Shown piece by piece: positions 17,485 to 26,224 of a stretch of 64,000 nt of DNA. Each line of letters starts with the position of its first letter. Within the stretch, counting starts at the first letter, position 1. The notes under the pieces were generated by a model that did not search any database, was not told where the DNA came from, and worked only from the letters and a program-made list of their open reading frames with translations. Both the position numbers and the translations under genes were made by a program. The stretch spans positions 1 through 64,000 of the forward strand of contig DXIM01000078.1 of assembly GCA_019112895.1 (NCBI GenBank). Direction: 5' to 3'. This DNA comes from Candidatus Stackebrandtia faecavium. Its GTDB lineage: Bacteria; Actinomycetota; Actinomycetes; Mycobacteriales; Micromonosporaceae.

Positions 17485-17529
17485 CGGTGCTCCTACTTCT
17501 TGACGACGAAGGCACCGCCAACGTATCCG

Positions 17530-18075
17530 TCAAGCCCTGCCGCGGGTGTACAAGGTGACTTTCACTTTCTCGCCGGGGACGTCCTTGGCCGCCAAAGTGT
17601 CGGGGATCCGAACCTCGGCGGTTTCGCCGCTGGAGGTGCGTATCTGCACATGACGGTGCCCGTTGCTGCGTCGGTGGTAGTAGCGCGCGCGGTCAAGATC
17701 GAAACATGGCACACCGACGTCGCTACACCGGCGCACGACGGCTTCGCGCGCGATCGCTTCGAGCCGCGTTTTCTGTTTCCGGCGCACGAAAAAGCCTTGC
17801 CGCCGAACGAGATCGACGACGGCGGGCTTGATGAGGTCGTACGCAAGGTTGCCGATGATCCCCGAGGCGGCCGCCGTCGCTATGAACTCGGCGACCTGCG
17901 GCGTCGACAGCGGCCCCGACGGGTGGGACACGGAATCGCCCGCGGTTTCCGCGGCCCCTGCCTTGGGCGCAAAACTGTCCGCGGACGTTGCGTCGTGTTC
18001 CTCGCTCGGACTCGACGGCGTCACAGAATCCATACCGAAACGATACCGTGGTGACGCGCGGCGGCCGGTATCCAC
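17530..18075 (-). CDS. Uncharacterised protein with variable N-terminus
   Basis: A 181-residue protein (167 if started at ATG 18033) that I do not recognise. The first ~60 residues are Ser/Pro/Ala-rich and probably disordered. Residues ~60-90 form an apolar helix (ATAAASGIIGNLAYDLIKPAVV). After that comes a basic helix and a beta-rich end (RHVQIRTSSGETAEVRIPD, then VKVTLYTRG). It lies 24 bases downstream of the acyl-CoA ligase gene and 45 bases upstream of the P1 peptidase gene on the same strand, so the three may form one transcript. No catalytic motif is visible. Confidence 0.6.
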   Translation of the reverse strand: MDTGRRASPRYRFGMDSVTPSSPSEEHDATSADSFAPKAGAAETAGDSVSHPSGPLSTPQVAEFIATAAASGIIGNLAYDLIKPAVVDLVRRQGFFVRRKQKTRLEAIAREAVVRRCSDVGVPCFDLDRARYYHRRSNGHRHVQIRTSSGETAEVRIPDTLAAKDVPGEKVKVTLYTRGRA

Positions 18076-18099
18076 CCAGGACTTAATGGACCGCGCTCG

Positions 18100-19653
18100 C
18101 TATTCCGCCATGAGTTCCCGCTTCAGGATCTTGCCGGTCGCTGTCATCGGGAGCTCCTGTCTGAATTCCACAATGCGCGGATGCTTGTACGCGGCCATGT
18201 TTTCCCGACACCAATCGATCAGTGCGTCCTCACGGAGCACGGAATCGGGTTTACGGATCACGTACGCCTTGATTTCTTCGCCGTACTGGTCGTTAGGCAC
18301 ACCGATGACCGCCACGAGGCTGACGTCAGGATGAGTCAACATGACTTCTTCGACTTCCCGCGGGTAGACGTTGAGGCCGTTTCGAATAACCATCTCTTTA
18401 AGACGGTCGACAATGTAGAAGTATCCGTCCTTGTCTTTGGTACCGATATCACCGGTTCTGAACCAGCCCTCCGAGTCGATGACGGCGGCGGTTTCTTCCG
18501 GCCGATTCAAATATCCGGTCATGATGTGGTGCCCCTTGAGCCACACCTCGCCGGGTTCATCGATGTCGGCTTCTCGGCCCTCAGTGGTCATGATCTTGGC
18601 CTCGGTTCCCCACACGGGGAAACCGATCGAGCCGACACGCCGCGGCCGGTCGATGCGGCTGAAGGTCGCGACAGGACTGGATTCGGACAGCCCATAACCC
18701 TCGAGGATCGGCACCTCGAACCGATGCTCGAATCCGAGCATGACCTCGCGCGGCAGCGCCGAACCGCCGCATACGGCGCGGCGCAAAGTGGAGGCTATGG
18801 ATTTGAGATCGTAGGAGTCAGCGTTAGGGTGGTTCAGCAGCGCCCAATACATCGTCGGCACTCCCGCGAACACGGTTACCTTCTCGGATTGCATCGCGCC
18901 CAGAGCAGAGTCGGGGTCGAAACGCGGCAGAAGCACCAACGTCCCCGCCGACTGGAACGCCGCGTTCATGTTTACGGTTTGCCCAAATGAATGGAAGAGC
19001 GGTAGCGCCACCAGATGCACGTCGTCGGCGGCCGACTCCAGGATGCCTTTACAGATCTGCGCGTTTTGCACCATGTTGCTGTGCGACAGTTCGGCGCCTT
19101 TTGGTTGACCGGTGGTGCCGCTGGTGTAGAGCACGACAGCGGTATCTGTTTCCCGGGTCGGCACAGCACCGAATTCGCCGGAGTACCGCTCGGTCAGTTG
19201 TGCGAGTGTCTGCGCGTCGTCGAAGCCCGCGCCATGGCTCGGGTCGGCCGGCATGACGACGAAGTGTTCACAGGTTTCTGTCCTGGCGTATGCGGCGTGG
19301 CCGCGTTCGCCCATCGGCAACTCGGGGGTGCCGGCGAAGCAGAAATACGCTTTGGCCTGCGAATCGGCGAGGTAGTACTCGATTTCGCGGTCCGTGAGCA
19401 ACACGTTCAGGGGCACGACTGCCGCGCCCGACTTCACTATTCCGTAATAGACAATCGGAAAGTACGGCAGGTTCGGGCAAGACAATGCAACGCGGTCGCC
19501 CCTGCCGATCCCCTTGGCCGCCAACGCCTGCGCCACGGCGGCGGCCTGGGACTCCACCTGCCGGTACGTCAGTCGCTGACTTCCCGAAACGATCGCATCG
19601 CGGTCCGGCTCGTTGCGGGCCGAATCTTCCAACATGACGGCAAGATTGAGCAT
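18100..19653 (-). CDS. Long-chain fatty-acid-CoA ligase (AMP-binding)
   Basis: A 517-residue ANL-superfamily acyl-adenylating enzyme that activates a fatty acid with ATP and CoA. The P-loop motif is YTSGTTGQPKGAELSH. Other core motifs are YGLSESSPVATFSR, EVWLKGHHIMTGYLNRPEET, GWFRTGDIG, YIVDRLKEMVIRNGLNVYPREVE and the catalytic lysine near the end in MTATGKILKREL. The ATG at 19653 is preferred to that at 19686 because it begins right at the family start (MLNLAVMLEDSA). The chain-length preference cannot be read. It probably leads the downstream unknown and P1 peptidase genes. Confidence 0.93.
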   Translation of the reverse strand: MLNLAVMLEDSARNEPDRDAIVSGSQRLTYRQVESQAAAVAQALAAKGIGRGDRVALSCPNLPYFPIVYYGIVKSGAAVVPLNVLLTDREIEYYLADSQAKAYFCFAGTPELPMGERGHAAYARTETCEHFVVMPADPSHGAGFDDAQTLAQLTERYSGEFGAVPTRETDTAVVLYTSGTTGQPKGAELSHSNMVQNAQICKGILESAADDVHLVALPLFHSFGQTVNMNAAFQSAGTLVLLPRFDPDSALGAMQSEKVTVFAGVPTMYWALLNHPNADSYDLKSIASTLRRAVCGGSALPREVMLGFEHRFEVPILEGYGLSESSPVATFSRIDRPRRVGSIGFPVWGTEAKIMTTEGREADIDEPGEVWLKGHHIMTGYLNRPEETAAVIDSEGWFRTGDIGTKDKDGYFYIVDRLKEMVIRNGLNVYPREVEEVMLTHPDVSLVAVIGVPNDQYGEEIKAYVIRKPDSVLREDALIDWCRENMAAYKHPRIVEFRQELPMTATGKILKRELMAE

Positions 19654-19719
19654 TCCGAACACCTTCTTCGTTGTGGCTACACGCAATGGTTACACCTGAT
19701 CGTGATATCCACCACAAGC

Positions 19720-19751
19720 AAAAAATGGCCTGGCACATGGTGCCAGGCCAT
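19720..19751 (-). terminator. Terminator of the DUF6069 gene
   Basis: Arms ATGGCCTGGCAC (19725-19736) and GTGCCAGGCCAT (19740-19751). Read on the - strand, the stem is followed by TTTTTT (complement of 19720-19725). Confidence 0.88.
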
Positions 19752-19766
19752 TCACGCGATTTGAGC

Positions 19767-20378
19767 TTAACGCCAGTGCTGATTACGCCACTGCTGCTGT
19801 TGCTGCCATTGCTGCTGTTGCTGGCGTTCGCGAAGATCCGTGAGCGCCGAAGTGCCGATAGAACCCAAAACGGCCATCAGCGCAATCCCGGCGACCAGGT
19901 CAATCGCGGCCGTCGCAATCTGGGCGGGCATTTCCGCGCCAAAAGTGAACGGCAACAACACGGCCACGGCGGTGATCAGACCGCAAATCCAGTAGAAGAA
20001 CTGCACCGGGTTCGGCATGAACAACAACAAACCGTGCAGCAGACCGGTCGCAAGAATCGCGATGATCGCACCGGCGACAGCGAACGTGGTCGTCGACGCC
20101 GACCCGTACGTACCCTCGCCTTCTGGCGACAGGACCGGAATACCGAGGATTCCGCGCACCAGCATGATGCCAACGACAAGGACCAACGCGACCACGACGG
20201 CGGCACCGATACCGCCGGCCCACACACGGCCGGCGCTCACCCGCAAAACCTCAGGTCGTTCGGGTTCGCGCTGCTGTGGTGGCTCTTGATAGTAAGAGTC
20301 CTGCGAGGGCATCCGCCTCGTCGAAGAGGAAGGCATGTCGGGCCGGGCCCGCCCGGAGCCATATGTGGGATCGCTCAT
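19767..20378 (-). CDS. DUF6069-like membrane protein
   Basis: A 203-residue protein. The first ~45 residues are polar (Pro, Gln, Arg-rich), followed by four membrane segments (~52-76, 95-116, 123-145, 152-172). It ends in a Gln/Trp-rich tail with runs of Q after RERQ. The four-helix core with FYWICGLIT and ATAAIDLVAGIALMAVLGSIG matches the actinobacterial DUF6069 pattern; the function is unknown. The Gln tract is encoded by mostly CAG codons and could vary in length. A small acidic protein gene lies 109 bases upstream on the same strand. Confidence 0.7.
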   Translation of the reverse strand: MSDPTYGSGRARPDMPSSSTRRMPSQDSYYQEPPQQREPERPEVLRVSAGRVWAGGIGAAVVVALVLVVGIMLVRGILGIPVLSPEGEGTYGSASTTTFAVAGAIIAILATGLLHGLLLFMPNPVQFFYWICGLITAVAVLLPFTFGAEMPAQIATAAIDLVAGIALMAVLGSIGTSALTDLRERQQQQQWQQQQQWRNQHWR

Positions 20379-20487
20379 AACCCAAAATTACCGCGGAACC
20401 GGCCCAATTGCACGAACGGGCTCCTTACACACAGATATTTATCGAAGAAAGCCGAACTTCTTGCGCACCGACGCCGGTGAAGGCGCC

Positions 20488-20652
20488 TCAATCCCAGTGT
20501 GGGGGACGTTCGGCAAGCAGGCGTTCGTCATTGTCGTCGCGCGAGTAACGGTTCTCGTCGCCCCACCCCGTCGGGGTGTCGTCCCGAGTCTGGTCCGGAA
20601 GGATCTGCGGTTCGTCGTCGAAGGCGACTTCGCGTCGGTCGTCTCGTGGCAC
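20488..20652 (-). CDS. Small conserved actinobacterial acidic protein (54 aa)
   Basis: A GTG start at 20652 preceded by AGAGAGGTGA gives 54 codons and a TGA stop at 20488. The sequence is very acidic and polar. Its core is FDDEPQILPDQTRDD, then PTGWGDEN, and it ends DERLLAERPPHW plus Asp. The D-x-G-W-G-D core and the (E/D)RPPHW end are hallmarks of a short protein family widespread in actinobacteria, recognised from memory. Function unknown. It is divergent from the methyltransferase gene at 20806. Confidence 0.75.
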   Translation of the reverse strand: MPRDDRREVAFDDEPQILPDQTRDDTPTGWGDENRYSRDDNDERLLAERPPHWD

Positions 20653-20805
20653 TGTTCACCTCTCTTAGCGTCACCCAAGGATATGCCGCGTTGCGTCGTC
20701 GGCCGACCATGGCCGCGGGCTTCGCCGCTGCCGTGCTCACTTGCGCCGCGGAAGCGACTGACCTGGGCACTCGCGGCTTTGCGTGACGCCTTAGTTTGGT
20801 CAACG

Positions 20806-21957
20806 ATGACTGAATCGCTCAATTCCGCCCTGGCGCGCGTACGCGACCTACTGACCGACAGTGACGGGCTCGTGCGTGCCGTCGCATCGGGACGTCGCCG
20901 GGGTCAGCGTCCCCGGTGGGAGAAGACACAGCTGCGCCCGGTCGCGTTGAAGACCGGAATTGCCTTGCAGATTTCTCGTTTCGACGGCAAACGTCCGCAG
21001 GTGTCGAACATCGATTTCACCGATGCGGACGCGGAGCTATCGACGCTGCTGGAGGAGCCATACGGTAACTGGCATGTGGAGACAACCAGCCGCACGCTGC
21101 AGCTTCGGGTGACGAAACGGGGCGATGCATTGGTCCACGAATCGGCGGCATCACGGACGCGGGATCTGCAGCACGACCGCACGCCGCCGCATCTCATCCC
21201 CGCCGATGACCCGTTGTTCTCCGTGCTCGGCGCTAAAGCGTCGAAGCGGCGCCAGGTGGACGCTTTCCTGCGAGCGGTCGCGCCGGCCCTACCGGAATCG
21301 TCCGACGGTGATGCACCGCTTCGGGTAGCGGACCTGGGCTGCGGCAATGCATACCTCACGTTCGCCTTGCACCGGTATGTGACGCGCTCGGGCCGCACGG
21401 CACAGATCCTTGGCGTCGATGTTCGCGATGACCAGCGGGAACGCAATAGTGCGTTGGCAAAACGTCTCGAATGCTCCGACGAGGTGGGGTTTGTCGCCGG
21501 AACGATCGCCGAGGCCCCTTTGCCCGAGGTCGACATGGTTTTGGCGTTGCACGCGTGCGATACCGCCACCGACGACGCTTTGGCGCGCGGGATCGAACTT
21601 CGCGCCAGGCACATCGTCGCCGCCCCGTGTTGCCACAACGACATTTCTTCACAGCTTCGCGGCACCACGGGGCCGGCCGGTTACGGCCCGATGCTGGCAG
21701 ACGGGATTGTGCGGGAACGGTTCGCCGAGGTGCTCACCGATGCGTTGCGTGCCGCTATCTTGCGTCTCCACGGCTACCGAGTCGACGTCATCGAGTTCAT
21801 CGATTCGCAGCACACACCGAAGAACACGTTGATCCGTGCCCAGTACACGGGCGCGCAGGCCGATGAGTCGCGGTGGCGGGAGTACCGGCAGTTGGTGTCG
21901 CAATGGAATCTCGAGCCGAGGTTGGCGACGCTGACGAACGTCTGTGCGCGGGGTTGA
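20806..21957 (+). CDS. SAM-dependent methyltransferase (METTL25/Methyltransf_32-like)
   Basis: A 383-residue protein. The N-terminal ~150 residues form a family-specific domain (RRRGQRPRWEKTQLRPVALK and the HVETTSRTLQLRVTK segment). A Rossmann methyltransferase domain follows: motif I VADLGCGNAYLTFALHRY, ILGVDVRDDQ, then VLALHACDTATDDALARGI and HIVAAPCCHNDI. The ALHACD and PCCH motifs are typical of the METTL25/RRNAD1 group, for which RNA or protein targets are suspected but not settled. The ATG at 20806 has a weak ribosome-binding site; a start slightly upstream is possible, but the preceding frame is not conserved-looking. Confidence 0.8.
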   Translation: MTESLNSALARVRDLLTDSDGLVRAVASGRRRGQRPRWEKTQLRPVALKTGIALQISRFDGKRPQVSNIDFTDADAELSTLLEEPYGNWHVETTSRTLQLRVTKRGDALVHESAASRTRDLQHDRTPPHLIPADDPLFSVLGAKASKRRQVDAFLRAVAPALPESSDGDAPLRVADLGCGNAYLTFALHRYVTRSGRTAQILGVDVRDDQRERNSALAKRLECSDEVGFVAGTIAEAPLPEVDMVLALHACDTATDDALARGIELRARHIVAAPCCHNDISSQLRGTTGPAGYGPMLADGIVRERFAEVLTDALRAAILRLHGYRVDVIEFIDSQHTPKNTLIRAQYTGAQADESRWREYRQLVSQWNLEPRLATLTNVCARG

Positions 21958-22245
21958 ACCGTCACGACGTCGACCGGCGACCGCTTCAGCACACTGGACT
22001 GGCCAAAGGCGCCAAAATGCCAGATCGCGCACAGGCGCCTTCCTCGAGTCCTTTCTCATCTCCGCAATATCTAGACAAATGCCACGAAAACCCACGATCA
22101 AAAGCGCAGATAGAAGCCTTTTGCTCACTGAATAATCCACATTGATCTACATGTGGTGATGACCTCGGTGCACACTGTGAAATGATGGAGAATTCATGCG
22201 CGCCACGCCAAACAAGTATCTTGCGAAACTTGCTGTCGACGGCTA
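21958..22245. other. Intergenic region before the riboswitch
   Basis: No supported gene is seen in about 290 bases. The right end becomes AT-rich and leads to a TTGACA element at 22246-22251 that probably drives the riboswitch transcript. Confidence 0.4.
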
Positions 22246-22261
22246 TTGACATCTAGGCTTA

Positions 22262-22476
22262 GTCGATGTTGTTCCCGGACCCTCGTCCGCCACTCCCGGC
22301 GGCGCCGGACAACCCGCCGAACCACAAACCGTGGACCGGGGACCCAGGATCCCGGGGTGAATCCATCCCACCAATATGGGGGATGGTAGGGCGCATCTTC
22401 GCAGCTAACAGCAATGATGCGAAGCTTCTTCCCGCCCGAACCCGTCAGCTAACCCGGTAGGCGGCTCGGAAGAAGG
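22262..22476 (+). promoter_or_regulatory. ydaO/yuaA-type c-di-AMP riboswitch
   Basis: The leader has the conserved blocks of this class: CCGGACCCTCGTCCGCCA, then GGGGTGAATCC, GGTAGGGCGCA and, near the 3' end, CCGAACCCGTCAGCTAACC followed by CGGTAGGCGG. It ends just before the GAAGGAG ribosome-binding site of the NlpC/P60 gene. In actinobacteria this aptamer commonly controls cell-wall hydrolase genes, being an OFF switch when c-di-AMP binds. A TTGACA element lies directly upstream. Confidence 0.92.
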
Positions 22477-22489
22477 AGCTCACCTCCCG

Positions 22490-23422
22490 GTGAAAAAGCG
22501 CTACGCCGTCATCGCTACAGCGGTTGCTGCTGTGCTGCTGACAAGCATCATGCCCTCGACTGCCTACGCCGAACCCTCCACTGATGAGATTCAGAAGGAG
22601 CTGGACGAGAAGGCGCAAGAACTCGAGAAGGTCGTCGAGAAATACAAGGAAGCCAAGGCCGACCTCGAAGAAACCGAGGAAAAGATCGAGGACATCGAAA
22701 AGCAGCTCCCCGATCTTGAGAAGAAGGCCGAGGAATCACGCAAGGTCGTCAGCTCGATCGCGGTCAACGAGTACACCACCGGCACGCAACCTGCCACGCT
22801 CATGGCAGGCTCACCCGACGCTGCGCTCGACCGCTTGACCATGCTCGGCGCCATCAGCAGTTCGCAAGCGGCCGACATCGAAAGCTACTCCGAAGCGGTC
22901 AAGACCCTCGACTCAGAGGAGTCGGTGCTCGGCGAACTCAAGGACGAGCAGAAGGCGACTAAGAAGAAGCTCGGCAAGAAGAAAGACAAGATCGAAGCCG
23001 AAGTCGCCGACCTCGAGGAGCAACAAGCAGAGCTCGGACAGCCAGACGGGAGCAACGGCCCCGTGCCGCCCCCATCCGGCGACGCAGCGGCTGTTGTCGA
23101 ATTCGCCTACGGGCAAATCGGCGAGCCGTATGTCTGGGGCGCTGCGGGCCCCGACAGCTGGGACTGCTCGGGACTCACGATGATGGCCTGGCAGCAGGCC
23201 GGCGTGAGCCTGTCCCACCAGACCAACGATCAATACAGCCAGACCGCCCGCATCAGTCGCGACCAGCTCAAACCGGGCGACCTGGTGTTCTATAACGACA
23301 TGGCACACGTCGGACTGTATGCCGGTGAAGGCACGATCGTGCATGCACCGCAATCGGGTCAAAACGTGACGACCGCGTCCATCGATTCGATGGGCATCGT
23401 CGGATACGGCCGGCCGGGTTAA
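22490..23422 (+). CDS. Secreted NlpC/P60 peptidoglycan endopeptidase (RipA-like)
   Basis: A 310-residue exported cell-wall hydrolase. The GTG start follows GAAGGAG. Residues 1-27 are a Sec signal ending AYA. Residues ~30-185 are a long Glu/Lys-rich coiled coil, as in RipA and P60 proteins. Residues ~198-310 form the NlpC/P60 domain with C226 in WDCSGL, H273 in MAHVGLY and H285 in IVHAP as the Cys-His-His triad. The coiled coil usually holds the enzyme inactive until it is recruited or cleaved. Control by the upstream c-di-AMP riboswitch links the gene to osmotic and wall stress. Confidence 0.95.
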   Translation: MKKRYAVIATAVAAVLLTSIMPSTAYAEPSTDEIQKELDEKAQELEKVVEKYKEAKADLEETEEKIEDIEKQLPDLEKKAEESRKVVSSIAVNEYTTGTQPATLMAGSPDAALDRLTMLGAISSSQAADIESYSEAVKTLDSEESVLGELKDEQKATKKKLGKKKDKIEAEVADLEEQQAELGQPDGSNGPVPPPSGDAAAVVEFAYGQIGEPYVWGAAGPDSWDCSGLTMMAWQQAGVSLSHQTNDQYSQTARISRDQLKPGDLVFYNDMAHVGLYAGEGTIVHAPQSGQNVTTASIDSMGIVGYGRPG

Positions 23423-23540
23423 CGGTCGCTGCCCGGGCTTTTCCAGTCTGGGCGGGGCTTGTCTCCTGAATCTCCCCGGGTGAAGCCGCGCATTTTCTTG
23501 CTGACCGGCACGGCCGTCGCCCTGGGGCCATAACTTAAAC

Positions 23541-23574
23541 AAGCAGCCGCACTCGGATACCGGGTGCGGCTGCT
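23541..23574 (+). terminator. Terminator of the NlpC/P60 gene
   Basis: Arms AAGCAGCCGCAC (23541-23552) and GTGCGGCTGCTT (23564-23575) pair perfectly, with a short T-rich end, ~120 bases after the stop. Confidence 0.75.
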
Positions 23575-23738
23575 TTATGTTGCGAAACGCGCGGGGCAGA
23601 TGTCGGCTTTCTCGGACACGGTGTGCGATTTTTGTGTTTGCAGACGGCACAGTAACCCGACAACTACGGTGTGTATTGGTCGCGCTACTCACGGAATAGA
23701 GTGCGGCTCATAAAAATACCGGCATATCAGGGGGAAAC

Positions 23739-24812
23739 ATGCGCAACACGTCACGCAAGGTCGCCGCGGTAGTCATCGCTAGCGCGGCAGGGCTCGCGAC
23801 GCTGGGTCTCACGACCTCGGCAGCGCACGCCGGCGCGGACGCACAGGATGCAAGCACGCAGGTCAGCTCCGTTAACATGGTCACCACTTCGCAGACCGCG
23901 CCCACTCAAGCCCAGGACCCTGCGGCGGCGCCAAGCGACCAAGGCACCGTCACGATTCTGCCGACGTCGCCGTGCGCCGATGCGCAGCAAGACACGGTCG
24001 CACCGGCACCAACCGCCACCGACCAGAACGCGCGGGCCAACAGCTACACGGACAGCCAGGCCACTGTCAGTCCGTGCGCGGCCGCAGCTGACCAGCAGGC
24101 CGACGCTAACGCGGATGACCAGGCCGCCGCGCAACCCGCAGCACCGCAGCAGACCGCCGACCAACAGCAGACGGTCCACGCCTCCGCGCACCAAACCGCC
24201 AACCAGCAGCAGATGGTTGTGCCTTCGGCTGACCAGCAGGCCGACGCCAACGCGGACGACACGACCACGGCCCAGGCGACCGCGCCGCAGCAGACCGTCA
24301 CTCAGGACCAGACCGTGCAGCCGACTAACCGTCACGGCACGGTCGCGCCGCAGCAGAGCATCACTCAGGACCAGACCGTGCAGCCCACGGCCAACCAGCA
24401 GCAGGGCGACGTGCAGGCGAACGACCGCCACCAGACCGGCGCCAACACGAACGACCAGGTTGCCGCGCAGCAGGGCGACGTGCAGGCGAATGACCAGGCC
24501 GCCACGCAACCCGCGGCGCCGCAGCAGACCGCCAACCAACAGCAGACTGTCCAGCCCAGTGACCAGGCCGGTCAGCAGGCCGACACCAACGCCAACGACC
24601 AGGCCGCCGCACAGCCGGCCGATGACGCTGTTCAGCCCAGCGACGACTGCGCGACTTCGCAGGAGCAGCCGGCCGCTGACCAGCAGGCCGACGGGAATGC
24701 GAACGACCAGGTTGCCGCGCAGCAGACCACTGGCCAGGCCAGCGACCAGGCTGCCAACGGTCAGGACGCGGCGCAGCAGCAGGTCGTTTCGTCGCAGGTG
24801 ATCAGCCAATAG
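23739..24812 (+). CDS. Exported low-complexity Gln/Ala/Asp-rich repeat protein
   Basis: A 357-residue protein with a clear signal peptide (MRNTSRKVAA, apolar run, cleavage near AHA at ~residue 31). The rest is low complexity, built from recurring units: ADQQADANADDQ, AAPQQTANQQQTV, ITQDQTVQP, QGDVQANDQAA and NDQVAAQQ. There are few hydrophobic residues, no aromatic core and a few scattered cysteines (SPCA and DDCA). It is probably a disordered, surface or secreted protein. I know of no function. The repeats make its length likely to vary between strains. It has its own transcription unit, with GGGGG before the ATG and two hairpins after the stop. Confidence 0.75.
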   Translation: MRNTSRKVAAVVIASAAGLATLGLTTSAAHAGADAQDASTQVSSVNMVTTSQTAPTQAQDPAAAPSDQGTVTILPTSPCADAQQDTVAPAPTATDQNARANSYTDSQATVSPCAAAADQQADANADDQAAAQPAAPQQTADQQQTVHASAHQTANQQQMVVPSADQQADANADDTTTAQATAPQQTVTQDQTVQPTNRHGTVAPQQSITQDQTVQPTANQQQGDVQANDRHQTGANTNDQVAAQQGDVQANDQAATQPAAPQQTANQQQTVQPSDQAGQQADTNANDQAAAQPADDAVQPSDDCATSQEQPAADQQADGNANDQVAAQQTTGQASDQAANGQDAAQQQVVSSQVISQ

Positions 24813-24895
24813 CCACAATGAAGGGCTGACTTTCACGCCAGTCAGCCATCGCCGGGAAGGACTGATCCAGTCCACAGTCCTTTTCTGGCGTACAC

Positions 24896-24939
24896 GGTGG
24901 TCGGACATATCACGGGGGATGTCCGGCCACCGTCTTTTT
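24896..24939 (+). terminator. Terminator of the repeat-protein gene
   Basis: Arms GGTGGTCGGACAT (24896-24908) and ATGTCCGGCCACC (24919-24931), with one mismatch, are followed by CGTCTTTTT. A weaker hairpin (AAGGACT / AGTCCTT) precedes it near 24858-24883. Confidence 0.85.
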
Positions 24940-24957
24940 GTCTTGCGACGACGAAAC

Positions 24958-24990
24958 GGGCCGGGAAACACGTAGACGTGTTCCCGGCCC
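24958..24990 (-). terminator. Terminator of the DivIVA-like gene
   Basis: Arms GGGCCGGGAAACACG and CGTGTTCCCGGCCC form a near-perfect stem just beyond the stop of the - strand gene. On that strand it is followed by GTTTCGTC. Confidence 0.7.
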
Positions 24991-25003
24991 GAAGCACGTT
25001 TGG

Positions 25004-26224
25004 TCAGCTTATGGCGGGTATTTTCTGGGTCGGTGTTTCTACCACCCTGCGGTGTCGGGCGGGATCGGCATCGTCGGGTCCGCGCGTGACGTTACCGAGC
25101 TGACGCCGCAACTCCTCCAGCCGCAGGTTCGCCGAGAGTTCGCGTTCGCGGAGTCCGTCGACTTCAGTGCGTATCGGGCCAAGCATTTCTTCTGCTTCCG
25201 CCGCGGCCTCGTGACGCAACCGCGCAACCTCGTTCTTCGCATCGAGCAGGATCTGCGCCGCATGCGCCGCCGTCTTCTCTGCGAGGTCGCTGGCCGTGAA
25301 ATCGGCCTGTGATTCGCGATCCTCGGCCTCTTGGCGCAATGTCTTCGCGGCAGTTTCCGCATCCGCGCAACGTTGCTCGGCCTCGCCGATGCGGCGTTGG
25401 CTTTCGGCGACGGCATCAGCGTGGGCCTGAGTCCGTTGGTGTTCACCGGCTTCGCGCTGCGCCGCCAGTTCGAGCTCCAGGTCTTGGGTACGGCGGTACC
25501 GGGTCTCCACGGCTTCGGCTCGCATTGTTGCGGCGGCCGCCCGGCGCTCGTCCGCTTCGCGTGCGGCGCTGGCGCGCAATTGGGTGATGTCTCGATCCAG
25601 TGTGGCCTTATCGACCGAGACTTCGCGTTCCACGGCCGCCTTGAGTGCGAACGTTTCCTGCGTCGTCTGTTCGCGCAGGCGCTGCATGTCGCGTTTGGTG
25701 ACGGCGCGCAGCTCCGTGCAGCGCGCCCGCGCAGCCGAGATGACTTCTTCTGCTTCTTGGGCTGCTGCGGTCGTGAGTTCTTCGGCTTCTTCGCTGGCTT
25801 CTGTCTTGAGTCGGGCGCATTCGGCTGCGGCTTCCTGCCGGATGCGTGCCGCTTCGGCTTGCGCCTGAGTACGAACTTTCTGCGCTTGGTTCGTGGTCGT
25901 CGTGCGGATCTTCGCCGCCTCGTCTTCCGCGCTGCGCAGGATGTGTTCGATGCTGCTTCCGGCCGTGGCGAGGGTGGGCTGTTTGCGTTCCTCGATCTGA
26001 CCGGTCACGGATTCCAACTTGGACTCTAGATCGTTGATCCGTTTGTTGACGCGACGCAGCACGGCACGCACATCGGTGAGTTTGGATTCGCTGGATTTGT
26101 GACTCCGCTGGGCTGCGGCGACACGTGTGGATATTGCCGATACATATTCATCGACCTGGTTGCGTTGGTACCCGCGCATAGCGGTGGCGAACTCAACCGC
26201 TGATGAATCGAAAAATTCTGACAT
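25004..26224 (-). CDS. DivIVA/FilP-like coiled-coil protein
   Basis: A 406-residue cytoplasmic protein. The N-terminal MSEFFDSSAVEFATAMRGYQ followed by RNQVDEYVSAI has the DivIVA head pattern (membrane-targeting start, then G-Y-x-x-x-x-V-D-x-Y). After that, nearly the whole chain is Ala/Glu/Arg-rich coiled coil with repeated ARIRQEAAAECARLKTEA-type heptads, ending in a short polar tail. In mycelial actinobacteria such proteins (DivIVA, Scy, FilP) organise polar growth and the cytoskeleton; which one this corresponds to is not clear. The ATG at 26224 was chosen because the 54 preceding codons are not family-like. Confidence 0.8.
   Translation of the reverse strand: MSEFFDSSAVEFATAMRGYQRNQVDEYVSAISTRVAAAQRSHKSSESKLTDVRAVLRRVNKRINDLESKLESVTGQIEERKQPTLATAGSSIEHILRSAEDEAAKIRTTTTNQAQKVRTQAQAEAARIRQEAAAECARLKTEASEEAEELTTAAAQEAEEVISAARARCTELRAVTKRDMQRLREQTTQETFALKAAVEREVSVDKATLDRDITQLRASAAREADERRAAAATMRAEAVETRYRRTQDLELELAAQREAGEHQRTQAHADAVAESQRRIGEAEQRCADAETAAKTLRQEAEDRESQADFTASDLAEKTAAHAAQILLDAKNEVARLRHEAAAEAEEMLGPIRTEVDGLRERELSANLRLEELRRQLGNVTRGPDDADPARHRRVVETPTQKIPAIS

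Noticed and set aside
16699..18054. 451-codon + strand ORF
   Set aside because: Antisense to the P1 peptidase and the following gene; no domain pattern.
24079..24800. CRISPR-like array
   Set aside because: The repeats are inside a coding frame, imperfect and irregularly spaced; no cas genes are present.
23751..24971. 406-codon - strand ORF rich in Leu/Val/Gly
   Set aside because: Antisense of the Gln-rich repeats; the apparent apolar repeats are only the complement of CAG/GCC-type codons.
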